Part shown: positions 11,699 through 21,130 of the stretch, piece by piece
Position numbering within the stretch: the stretch's first letter is position 1
How the letters are laid out: the number at the start of each line of letters is the position of its first letter
NCBI GenBank assembly: GCA_016271365.2
Contig: CM057455.1
Coordinates: forward strand, 1,560,450,501-1,560,514,500
Length of the DNA stretch: 64,000 bases
DNA from: Neoceratodus forsteri
Lineage: Eukaryota; Chordata; Ceratodontiformes; Ceratodontidae
Direction: 5' to 3'
Notes under the pieces: generated by a model
What the model saw: only the letters and a program-made list of their open reading frames with translations
Told to the model about the DNA's origin: nothing
Database searches by the model: none
Translations under genes and position numbers: made by a program

Positions 11699-12805
11699 CT
11701 TAATATTTAATGGATCATTTGAAAATTGCCTCTTTAAATGTTCATAGTTTAAGAAACCAGCAGTGGAGAGGAGCTATCCTTTCTTTATTTATTCCAGGAA
11801 GAAGGTTTTCAAATTTGTTTTTTGCAAGAAATGTGGATGGCCACTTCTTATGATATGACCCAGTGGGAAAAGGGTGGCTCTGGAGACCGATTTTTGGTCT
11901 TGTGGAGAGGATAAGTCAGATGGGGAAGGAGTTTTGTTTAAGGGTAAAGATTTTCAATTGCTAAATTGGTTGATATTAGCCCTGGTAAGGCTTTGCTGCT
12001 GGACATGAAATGGGCTGGGCATAGTCTGAGGTGTACTAGTGTATGTATTGTTCAGACAATGGCAGGTCGGGTGACGCTTTTTGAGGTAATTTTTAATTAT
12101 CTTATTACTGCTCAGATTATTTTATTAGGAGATGATTTCAATTGCGGGTTAGATATTGCTATGAATCAGGTAATAGGAAAAAAGTGTATTGTGATTCTAT
12201 AGCATTAATGAAAATGGTGACCACAGCCAGTCTCATAGATGGATTTAGGAGCCGATCGCAGTCTAGAGGTGCCACATTTTTAAAAGTCAGTTAGAAGAGA
12301 TTACTGGTTCTTTCCTCCCATCTCATGATTACAGCCTGTAGGATGACACCAGTAGAATTCTCTGACCATCTTCTATTGTCTGATACATTTGCTATTGTGA
12401 ATAAACAAGCTAAATCTAGTAATAGATGGAGGTTAAATCCTTCACTTTTGTTGGATCCTAAGGTCCACTCTGATATGAAAATCTTATTTGAAGCTAGAGA
12501 ATCGGTACTGTACTGTTATGATGACCCCTTAGATTGGTGGGAGGAGACAAAAAAAAATAATATCAGGATATGGTTTCAAGCTTTTGGTATTCAGCAGCAC
12601 AGGACAGAATGCATAAAGTACTTAGACCTTAGTGAGGTGCTTATGGCAGATGCCACTGATAGAGGCAAATTTGTTGAACAAATCCAACAATTGAAGCTAG
12701 AGATGCATAACTACAGTATCAATATGCTAGAGCTGCTAGTTTAGAAACAGAATTGAAGTATGGTATGCAAAAAAATCACTCATTGGAGACCCCTTTGTTA
12801 CATGT

Positions 12806-12806
<1 letters not shown>

Positions 12807-12836
<30 letters not shown>

Positions 12837-12841
12837 GAGGA
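12807..12841 (+). repeat. (GA)n microsatellite
   Basis: An almost pure GA dinucleotide run with one 'gc' interruption, inside the dead LINE ORF2. Confidence 0.95.
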
Positions 12842-12858
12842 GATCATTTTCTGACTAC

Positions 12859-12917
12859 TGAATTATCAGATGGCTCTGGAAATGTGATACAGAATTATCA
12901 GATGGCTCTGGAAATGT
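12859..12917 (+). repeat. Short tandem duplication in LINE ORF2
   Basis: The segment 'gaattatcagatggctctgg' followed by 'aaatgtg' occurs twice, back to back, with a short linker. It adds a local duplication to the decayed ORF2 and follows the GA microsatellite closely. Confidence 0.85.
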
Positions 12918-13431
12918 GCTCTTTGATCTCCCAGGGTTACTCTCTTTGATTGAGACACAGGCATGGGCTACTTTTGATGTCTGCACATCCACCTTGGTCC
13001 CAGTGAGTAATTTCTTGACCAAACCACTGAATGTGAGGAATTGTGTAAGCCTATTACAAAAGAGGAAATACTTATGGTGTTGTCAGGTTTGAAGAATGGG
13101 GCATCTTCAGGCAAAGATGATCTGCCAAATGGTTTCTACAAAAGCTTCTCATATTATATGGCAGAATTTTTGTTGGTGCCATGTAACCATATGCTTTTAA
13201 AAATAGTAGGGTCTTCCTAATTTACAGAAGGAATTCTGATTTATTTATTTTCTTAAAAAAGGAGATAAGACTGATATCAATAACCAGTGACCAGTCTGCT
13301 TATTGAATTCAGATTATAAAATTTTCACTAGCCTTTTACACAAATGATTAGTCCAAGTTGCTAGCTCTTTAATCCTACCTGTTCAGACATGCTCCATTCG
13401 CAATAGAAAAATTAAAGGTACATTGCATTGG

Positions 13432-13919
13432 GCACAGGGACATAATGTCATAAGACATTATGCTGTAGCAATATACCGCACTGCCAGTACAGTGCGATAT
13501 ATTACAAATGGCATAATTCTTTTTTTGGGGGGGCACTGCCCTCCACACCCCCCATTATGGGGGACTGCACCCCAACCCCCCCAAATAAAATAACAAACTC
13601 AGGGGGGTCACAATTAACATCACACAACGTGCGAGAAAAAATCAGTTTCCATGTGTCTGGGACAAGAAATTGAAACCTGGTCCTATCACACTGCTTGCCT
13701 CCCTTGCTGCCCATGGCTCACCCCAGCAAGCCATGGCAGCTGCTCGGCAGACCCCTCTCCCAGCAGGATTCTTATCCTGCACTGGGAAGAGTGAGAGGGT
13801 GCACTATCATACATACTTCCTTTCATGGTTTTGCACACTCTCACTCTTACCAATCACGCTGTTCCTACCTTACTGTCAATGTTGTGCGCTGTACAGCGTG
13901 TGACATTTTAACTCAGTAG
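13432..13919. mobile_element. GC-rich MITE inserted in the LINE reverse transcriptase
   Basis: The coding trace '...QTCSIRNRKIKG' stops at about 13420 and resumes with 'LDVIRELTEYTRL' at about 13922, as expected between the pre-RT and palm motifs of a Tx1 ORF2. The 488 bp in between is flanked by the direct repeat 'gcattgg' (13425-13431 and 13920-13926). It holds a G/C-run module (about 13525-13590) that, reversed, resembles that of the 11363-11698 insertion. Short internal palindromes such as 'cgcactgccagtacagtgcg' occur near the left end. No protein. Probably a non-autonomous hAT-like element. Confidence 0.6.
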
Positions 13920-15944
13920 GCATTGGATGTTATTAGAGAATTGACTGAATACACTAGGCTCTAAAAATATATCTGGTTTCCTTCATTCTCTTGATCAGAT
14001 GAAAGCTTTTGACCAAGTATCCCATAATTACTTGTTCTCTGTGCTACAACTTTATGGAATACCTCTGATTTTTATACCTTGGTTGAGACTGCTGTATTTG
14101 GAAGTCTCGGTATTCCCCTTTTCAAGAGGTTATTTTAGGAAATCAATCCCTGTAAAGGTAGCAGTTGGACAGGGTTGTCCTTTAAGTCCCTTTTTGTATA
14201 TTTTTACCATGGAGCTGATATTAAGAAAAAAAATAATTGGACCTGGGATAAAAGGGGCTGAGACATCTTTGAGACAGAGACCCGTGAAAATTATGGCTTG
14301 TGCAGATGATTGCTGTTTGTTTGTTGAAGACCCTGTATCTGGACAGTTAGCATTAGAAGTATTCAGTCATTTTTCAGCAGTATCTGTCTCCATGCTAAAC
14401 ATATGCAAAAGTGTGGGGATTGCTTTGGGCCCAAACCCCATTTCCTGACACTCAGTGGCTAGGATTACATTAAGTAGTGATCTGATAGAATTGTAGGTCA
14501 AGTACGGTCTGCGGTAATAATGTAGATAGGGAAAAATGGGCAGACTGGGTGGGTCACCAAGTGATCCTTATTTGCAGTCCAATTCTATGTAGATATTTTA
14601 GGAATTAAGTTGGGTAAAGAGACATGGCCAAACTGAACTGGGAGGAGAAATTAGGAATTTGTGAAAAAAGGTTACTAGATAGAAATCTTGGAGATGGCAA
14701 AGGGTCTTTATTATTTGACAATTTCTATTGCCTGTTCTCTTGTATTTGTTATCTTTTCCCAACCCCCACTTCATTTGAAAACAAAAAATAGTAGTATTTT
14801 TTCAGATTTTCAAGGTAATGCGAGGCAGTTGCCTCAACCTATAAAAAGAGAGGAGACCTCTTTGCCAAAAAAGAAAGGAGGTCTCAATTGTTTTCTTTCA
14901 CACTACATTTATCATTGGGACTATTATGATGAGATTGAACCCCTCTAATGTCTTAGCTAGCTGTTGGGTGGTATGGAATTTGGAAAAATATATATCTGCT
15001 TAGATAAACACCCCCCTGAAAATGTTACAATCCATGACTCTTCCTTATTATGTTATTCTGAGTTTGAAGGAACTGTGTATGGAAAGGGATCAAATAAATC
15101 CTTCAGTCAGCTAGAAAACAACTTTATAATGATATTTTGTTTCAGATCTGTCCACAGGAGGTTATTTTTACTAACTGTATGCTGCTAAGACCTGTTTAGT
15201 AATTGCTTAACTGATGCATAAGATATTGCCTCAAAAAATGTGGGACATCTTATGGCTCTGTTCCCGTGGGAAGTGAGGAGTGCATGGAAATCATAAATAT
15301 AAGGTAGTGGAGGAAAGATCCGGAATGTGGAGAGGACACTGAATTCCTAGAGCATTTTCTGTTGTCATGCACTTTTGCTGTAGGTTTTTGGAAACTGCTA
15401 GCTAGAAGATGGAGACTTCTGTGGATGGAAAGACTCTCCAGTGAATATAAAGTTTTAGGTGACTTTCCAGTAGAATTACAGAAATATCACAAAAGCACTT
15501 TGACAGTAATCTTCGTCGATTATAAATTTTATCTGTAGCAGGTGAAATGCCAGTTGGTGTTACAGCAAATAAGGTTGCCCTGTGTTTCCGTTATTAAAAT
15601 GTGTGAAACTGCATTGAACAAATTGTATAATGCTGAACAAAACATTGTGACATATGCTGTTTTCACTGATTTATGGAAAATATTTCTTGGATATCACAAG
15701 AGGGGCTGGAGCAGCATCGGTGGTCATCATTTAACTATTTCTTTTTTTTTTTGCCTTAGTTGTTAGAATAGATACCCCATTAGGAGCTTAACATATTTTG
15801 TTTTCTCTTTCAATTTTTTGTTTTCTTGTGGTGTGCACTTTTCTTACTTTTCCCTTTGATTTGCTAGAATTGTTTGTCTTTATTTTTCTATATCTGTAAT
15901 TGCATAATTCTATATTGTGTTATGTTTCTTTCATAGTAAAATTC

Positions 15945-16205
15945 CCCAGCTCTATTTGAAAAGTGCCATGGGATCTTTAACATCCACCTGAACAAGCACC
16001 AGAACAGGCAAACAGGACCTTGGTTTAACATCTCTTCTAAAAGACAGCACCTCAGGAGTACAGCACCCCCCCCCCCAATGCTGCACTACAGTGTCAGTAT
16101 TGGGAATTTACCCAAAATTCCTGGTGTGGGGCTAGAACCCACACACTTCCAATCTTCTGGCCTCAGAGGTGAGTGTGCAACCTACTGAGCCACCAACACT
16201 GTTTT
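15945..16205 (-). mobile_element. tRNA-derived SINE (reverse strand)
   Basis: Read on the reverse strand from about 16205, it begins 'tggtggctcagtaggttgc', matching a pol III A box. About 45 bases on comes 'gggttctagcccc', matching a B box (GGTTCNANNCC). The body has 'gatgttaaaccaaggtcctg' and 'aaagatcccatggcac'. This body is typical of a SINE family spread across cartilaginous and lobe-finned fishes, from memory. A short G-run (16070-16078 on the plus strand as C9) interrupts it. Confidence 0.75.
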
Positions 16206-16700
16206 TTGACAATTTGATGGACTGCACATAAAACGGAAGCCTTTTTTGCAGTTTTTCACCATTTTCTGATTTAAACTCTGAGAACCTGACTGAGAGACAG
16301 CTGAGATACAGTAACCTCACTGCCTGGAAGGAAGGAGGCATGCTCTGTTTGGCTACTTACTGCTTTGCTGCTGACATTTTCTGCCTAGGAAGAGGTATTG
16401 TTACATAGACTTTTTTGGAAGGAAGGGGTAAGCTATGCAGGCTTTATTAATTTTATTTTTTAATTTTAGTTATAATGGCTTGTGTGATGATGCTTTACTG
16501 TTAAACTTTCAGTGGTTTAAAATGCTATCTCAGTGGTACCAGGCAGCATGGGACAGCCTGGCATGTCTGCAGTCCAAGCTTGTACCCAGAGCCTGGGAAG
16601 AGTGAATTTGCAGGATGCTCACTTCTTGTGAGAGAGGGCATGTGATCCAGGTTTGGGGGGTCAGGGGCTGGGGATGGGAGTACCAGGTAAGGAGGGTAGG
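16206..16700. other. Unassigned sequence
   Basis: No recognisable coding or repeat structure apart from mild AT richness at 16440-16480. Confidence 0.45.
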
Positions 16701-16724
16701 AAGTACTTTTCAACTAAGCATTAA

Positions 16725-16840
16725 ACCATGACAGAACATAGGGCTACTGTGGCACTAATCCATGGCTGTGCTGGTTTCGCTCTTGCGTGCCCAACCTGCC
16801 AACCATGGATTAATGCCACAAGTAGATCCATGCTCTGGAG
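16725..16840. repeat. Outer inverted repeat of a foldback region
   Basis: 'ctactgtggcactaatccatgg' on the left pairs with the reverse complement of 'ccatggattaatgccacaagtag' on the right, a strong stem with about a 50-base loop. A related 'ccatggctctactgtgactttaatccatgg' arrangement occurs at about 17600-17630, so the pair may mark the outer ends of one element around the 17157-17539 foldback. Confidence 0.6.
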
Positions 16841-17156
16841 TGGTTTAATGCACTTGTAACATAACAAGTACTAGTAGGAGTAATATGTTAGACAGAAAAT
16901 AAAGTGGAAAAATGAGACACCACGATTGTTTTTTAAAACACATGAAAAGTGTAATTTTAATAAAACTATATGGGTTCAACAACTGTATCTGTTTTACATT
17001 GTTATTGTTGCCAGTATTCAACATTTTTGATAACTCTCTTTATATTTATAAATGTTTTTTAAGTATAATTACCTTTTTTTCCTTTGTGACGTGTTGTAAA
17101 CATTGTAAATATGCTCTGTTTCTAACAATTATTTAACAGTAATGCTTGCTGCACTT

Positions 17157-17539
17157 TCTGGGTAGCACTTTAAGATTTTTTTAAAATAAACGTTTTTTAT
17201 GATTTTTTCTCATTTTCATAGTAAGGACTTGACAAACTGTTTAACTTAAAACTCTGTAACTTACATTTCCTTTCATCGTTAAGTCTCTGCAATGCACTCA
17301 TGCTATGCGCTCTGGTCTCCTGTTCTAACTACAGAACCTGTTGGTATTACAGTTATGCCATAGTTAGAACGGGAAAGCGGAGCACATAGCATGAGCACAT
17401 TGCAGAGAGTTAATGATGAAAGGAAATGTAAGTTACAGAGTTTTAAGTTAAACAGTTTGCCAAGTCTTCACTGTGAAAATGAGAAAAAATCATAAAAAAC
17501 TTTTAGTTAAAATAAATGTTAAAGTGCTACCCAGAACTC
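17157..17539. mobile_element. Long foldback element, arms about 185 bp
   Basis: 17157-17345 is followed after a spacer of only a few bases by its reverse complement (about 17348-17539). Matched landmarks include 'tgggtagcacttta', 'ttttttatgattttttctca', 'aacttaaaactctgtaact', 'tacatttcctttcatc' and 'ctctgcaatg'. By eye the arms are roughly 85-90% identical. RNA or single-stranded DNA from here would form a very long hairpin. No coding capacity; probably a foldback DNA transposon or an inverted duplication. Confidence 0.85.
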
Positions 17540-17649
17540 GTAGCATAAAACACTGCCATGAAACTTACTGTGGATAACTATGGTACTGCACAAGTAACCA
17601 TGGCTCTACTGTGACTTTAATCCATGGTTGCTTTGTAGTCACCTGATGG

Positions 17650-18115
17650 TGTTTGACCAATGTCAGACAGTTATTTTGTTATTATATTAATGTCATGTTA
17701 CAAGCTCATTTAATGTTTTCTTGCAATTTCTAATGTTGCCAGATTACCAATTTGCCACCATTGCCTGTTTACGTATTACATTTCTTTTCTGATTTAGTCC
17801 CTTTGCAACACCCCAGCAAATTGTTTGCCTCGGTACAATTCTTGATGTCTGTACCAGATATTATGTTCTCTATTTATTCTGAAGTGATAAAACAGGGAAA
17901 CCATGGTGCTTGCACCTCAAAGGTGACTCCCAAGTAAGCATGGTGCAACCCAAGAACACATATCCAAATCCAGCAGCACAATGTGGGGGCACTCACAGAC
18001 TCTGAAATAATATCCAGACCATTAACAGTAAGGTCCAATACTTTAACAATAATTCAATAAAAATCAGCCAGTGACAGCAAACAGAACTCTCCCAAAAAAC
18101 TTACAGTTTTACGCT
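17650..18115. other. Unassigned sequence
   Basis: No recognisable gene. A 61-residue frame at 17752-17937 has no motif. I see nothing repetitive on inspection. Confidence 0.4.
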
Positions 18116-18119
18116 GCAA

Positions 18120-18470
18120 GCATAGAAACATAAAAACATAGAAGCTGACGGCAGATAAGGACTGCAAGGTCCATCCAGTCTGCCCATTTCTTTTTCTACC
18201 TTATGAATGTGCCATTGGCCTTTGTTCTGTCAATGGCCCATCTATTCATATGCATCTGTATTGCTCTCTTATGCCTATCCCATGCCTGTTTGAAGCCCTG
18301 CACTGTATTCATATCCACCACTTCCTGAGGTAGGCCGTTCTATGCATCCACTACCCTTTCTGTGAAAAAGAACTTCCTCACATTACCCGTTAATCGGCCT
18401 CCCTCTAATCTCATGCTGTGTCCTCTTGTCCTGCTATTTTTCTTATATTGAAACATATTGAAGCACTTTA
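18120..18470 (-). mobile_element. CR1 LINE 3' fragment
   Basis: The plus strand starts with the tail-type repeat 'catagaaacataaaaacat', then 'gacggcagataaggac', 'ccatccagtctgcccattt' and 'ttctgtgaaaaagaacttcc'. This is the reverse complement of a CR1 C-terminus (FF-T-E-R-V at the last motif) and 3' end. Only about 350 bp remain, and the frame is broken by stops. It differs in sequence from the copies at 1901 and 35604, so it is a separate insertion. Confidence 0.8.
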
Positions 18471-19380
18471 TTACGACTGAGTACCTAAGCACCCAAGTCT
18501 CCTTATATATACAAGATAATTAAAAGTGACAGATGCAAAAAATCTAAAGGTGCTTATGTGATGATCCTAGATGTGCTTTTTTGATTTTAGGTTCATCACG
18601 TGAGCACCTTTAGATTTGATTCGATTTAGATTTGAAACTGTCGACTACAGTATTTGGGGGAGAGGTCTGTTTACTGTCCCTGGCTGATTTTTATTGAATT
18701 ATTATTAAAGTGTTGGACATTGCTGTTAATAGTCTGGATATTAGAGTCTGTGAAAGCTCCTCGTTGTGTTACTGGACTTGGAAACTATGGTGCCTTGGGT
18801 GGGACTGATAGATTTAGATCCCTTCCTACAGAGTACAGAGCCCACCTCATTGCAGACCCAGAAGGTAAGTACAGACCACATGGGAGACTAATGTTTTTTG
18901 AAAATGAATTCTGTAAATGATATACATAAAACAGAAATAGAAGGCCATACAGGTGGGGTGGGGTGGATTAAAAGAAATAACATGCCATCCGGGCAGGGGG
19001 ACAGGGTATAAAAGGGGGAATTACAAGAAACAACATGCTATCCAGGTGGAGGGGGAGGGGTTAAAAGGGCGAATGAAAGGAAATGAATGCCACACTGGCA
19101 GTGTGGAGACAGACACTTGAGACCAGTTGGGTAGGAGAAGGTGACACATGGATAATGTGAGGGAGGCGTGAGGTGGCACAGGTGGCATTGGGGGGCGCAG
19201 TATGCAACCTAGGTGTATTCCCTACTACCGCCCCAGGTATTGATGATATGTGTGTGTGCGTGATGTACCCAGGAGGGGAGGAGGGGTCATCATCAAGGGA
19301 GTGGGGGAGGAGCGTGGGGACAATATTAACTGCCTACAGCTAGAATCTCTTGGCTTACTGACCCTGCCAAGGAGCAAGCC
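18471..19380. other. Unassigned sequence before the Harbinger-like block
   Basis: Short inverted pair at 18550-18620 ('ctaaaggtgcttatgtgatg' against 'catcacgtgagcacctttag'), a possible small hairpin MITE. From 18930 on, G-rich short direct repeats ('catccgggcaggggg', 'ctatccaggtggagg') suggest a degraded minisatellite of about 60 bp period to about 19080. Confidence 0.4.
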
Positions 19381-21130
19381 ATGGTCAGGAGTGTGGCATC
19401 ATTGGCTTCCTGGGTGTGTTGGGGGTCCTGGGCATCCTGGTGCCAGCACTGTGTGGTGTGCTGGTATGCCACTGTTTCCACTGTGGGGTGACACTCCTCC
19501 CACTAGACTGGGTGGGTATCTGGCCATCCCCTGCAGTGCCTGCCACTGTGGCTGTAATCACCTGCACAGTGACACACAGGTGATCCATGCTGGCAGACAT
19601 AGTGGCACAGTTCATGAATGTCAGTCATGTGCTCCTCATTGCATGCCTCTACAAGCTGCTCAGCATGCTGCATGTTGTTGTCTATCATGCGGCATACATG
19701 TGACATTTCTCACAGCATGCTCTCCTGTGCCCCCACAGCTGACTGCAGCAACTACTGGTTGTTCTCTCTGCCTCCTGCTGTCAGTGTGGACTTTCCATTA
19801 GGACAGAGTCAGGCTGCAGCCTTGGCTGGTGTGTGGCCTGGGTCTGCACTGCGGTCAGTGCTGTCATTCATTGTGTCCAGGGCGGCCCAACAGTGGCTGG
19901 ACCAGTGAGATTGGCTGGGGGCAGGGCACTGGCTGTGCTAGTATCATGGTCCTGTGGTGACACAGCATTGGCTGGGCCAGATGGGTTGGCCTGGAGAGGC
20001 AGGGCATGGGCCATTTGATGTGTGGAGTCCTGGGGTGGCACAACTGTAGCAGTGCCAAGGGCAGTGGCCTAAGGCTGCATTGTGATGGCCTTGCCAAGAT
20101 GGGGGGGCTGGGCCCCATGTGTAGGGGGGCTGGAAGGGGAAGGTAACCCCTCCTTGTCCAAGCTGGACACCTCTGTCCTCCACTGTTCCACAAAGGTGCT
20201 GTCGTCCTCTTTGGCAACATCCACATCCTCATCATCCTCATTCTTCTCATTCATCCTCATCCTCCTTGCTCTCCTTGTCTCCCTCTGCCCTGGCATGGGT
20301 GGCCCTCAGGGACAGTAGATGGCAGGATGGTCTGGGCGGTCCTTGAGGACTGTGCCCTCCACCATAGACTTGGCTGATGAGAGATGAGAAAAGAGCGCTA
20401 TTGCATATTAATGTACATACCTGTGTTTCAACCATGGCAGCATGGATGCCCAGTGCACTTTGTCTTGCAGCCCATACTACTCATGCTGTGCTGTGGCCAT
20501 ATACCACCAGTACTGTACACACCACACTGTGCAAATTAATGGTGATTACACTGGAGATAACACACATGTGGCACAGTAGGCAAGTACACAACAGACAGTC
20601 ACACCACCCAGATGAATAGCTTGTACCATGCAGACTACACACGTTGTGCAACACATCCAACCAGCCCCCTCCCAGCATGCAAAGCACAACACTGTTGCAT
20701 GTGTACACACAAGCTCAATGTGATGGGTGTGACACAATCACTTATGTGTCTGTGATGGTCCAAGTCACCTCCTGGTACATCAGCCACCTGTACTGTATTG
20801 ACTGTCAAGGATTTTAGTGCCTCTGCAGGGGTTAGAAGCACTTCAGTACTGGGTCCACTGCCTGTGGCCTGCTGGCTAGTCTTCACCTGGGCCATAATGT
20901 CTTTGGTGTACATTTTCAGGTCCCCCACTCTCTTCTTGACCTCATCTCTGGACCTACCTCTGCCACCCACAGAATTAACAGCCTCTGTGATGGTGTTCCA
21001 TGCTTTTCTTATCTTGGACCTGGTCATCCTCCCTCTGTTGACTAGGTCTTCATGGTCCCCATATGCATGGACAAAGGTGAGAACCTCCTCTTCAAGAACA
21101 TTTGTTTTCTCTTTCTCCATGAATTATTCT
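19380..21130 (-). pseudogene. PIF/Harbinger accessory Myb/SANT-like protein, decayed, apparently intron-containing
   Basis: On the reverse strand 21120-20800 encodes a Myb/SANT-like (NAIF1-type) DNA-binding domain: 'EEEVLTFVHAYGDHEDLVNRGRMTRSKIRKAWNTITEAVNSV', then 'RSRDEVKKRVGDLKMYTKDI'. A second coding block at about 20296-20110 is acidic and Glu/Asp-rich with a basic start. A strong acceptor-like sequence (pyrimidine tract ending 'ctcatcag', about 20365-20385) lies upstream of it. A third block near 19740-19620 reads 'SAVGAQESMLREMSHVCRMIDNNMQHAEQL', a helical tail typical of these proteins. In PIF/Harbinger elements this protein pairs with a DDE transposase; none is visible nearby. Several stops show it is a relic. 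Confidence 0.7.

Larger units (their letters stand above)
11707..15770 (+). pseudogene. Tx1-like L1 ORF2 (endonuclease / reverse transcriptase), broken
   Basis: The AP-endonuclease start 'KIASLNVHSLRN' is at about 11725. The catalytic 'LLGDDFNCG' is near 12122-12148. The end of the domain (SLIDGFRSRSQSRGATF, then PVEFSDHLLLS) lies at 12220-12380, followed by the linker 'DPLDWWEE'. The pre-RT motif 'PITKEEILMVLSGLKNGASSGKDDLPNGFYK' covers about 13050-13145. RT palm motifs lie in 13999-14448: 'MKAFDQVSHNYLF', 'GQGCPLSPFLY' and the catalytic box 'ACADDCCLF', where the usual aromatic residue before ADD is Cys. The C-terminal motif 'DPECGEDTEFLEHFLLSC' lies at about 15317-15372. Multiple stops and frameshifts plus a MITE at 13432-13919 inactivate it. 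Confidence 0.85.
9240..15790 (+). mobile_element. Tx1-like L1 retrotransposon, near full-length, decayed, split by two MITEs
   Basis: ORF1 with zinc knuckles, then an AP endonuclease-reverse transcriptase ORF2 with a C-terminal Cys/His motif, all on one strand in the order of Tx1-type L1 LINEs. It is interrupted at 11363-11698 and 13432-13919 by short GC-rich insertions flanked by duplicated target bases. Many stops and frameshifts show it is long dead. The 5' limit is uncertain; the 3' limit is placed just after the last ORF2 motif. Confidence 0.85.

Noticed and set aside
19250..19801. 183-codon plus-strand frame
   Set aside because: Runs antisense through the Myb-like gene's third coding block and is Cys/His/Trp-rich by composition; a shadow frame.
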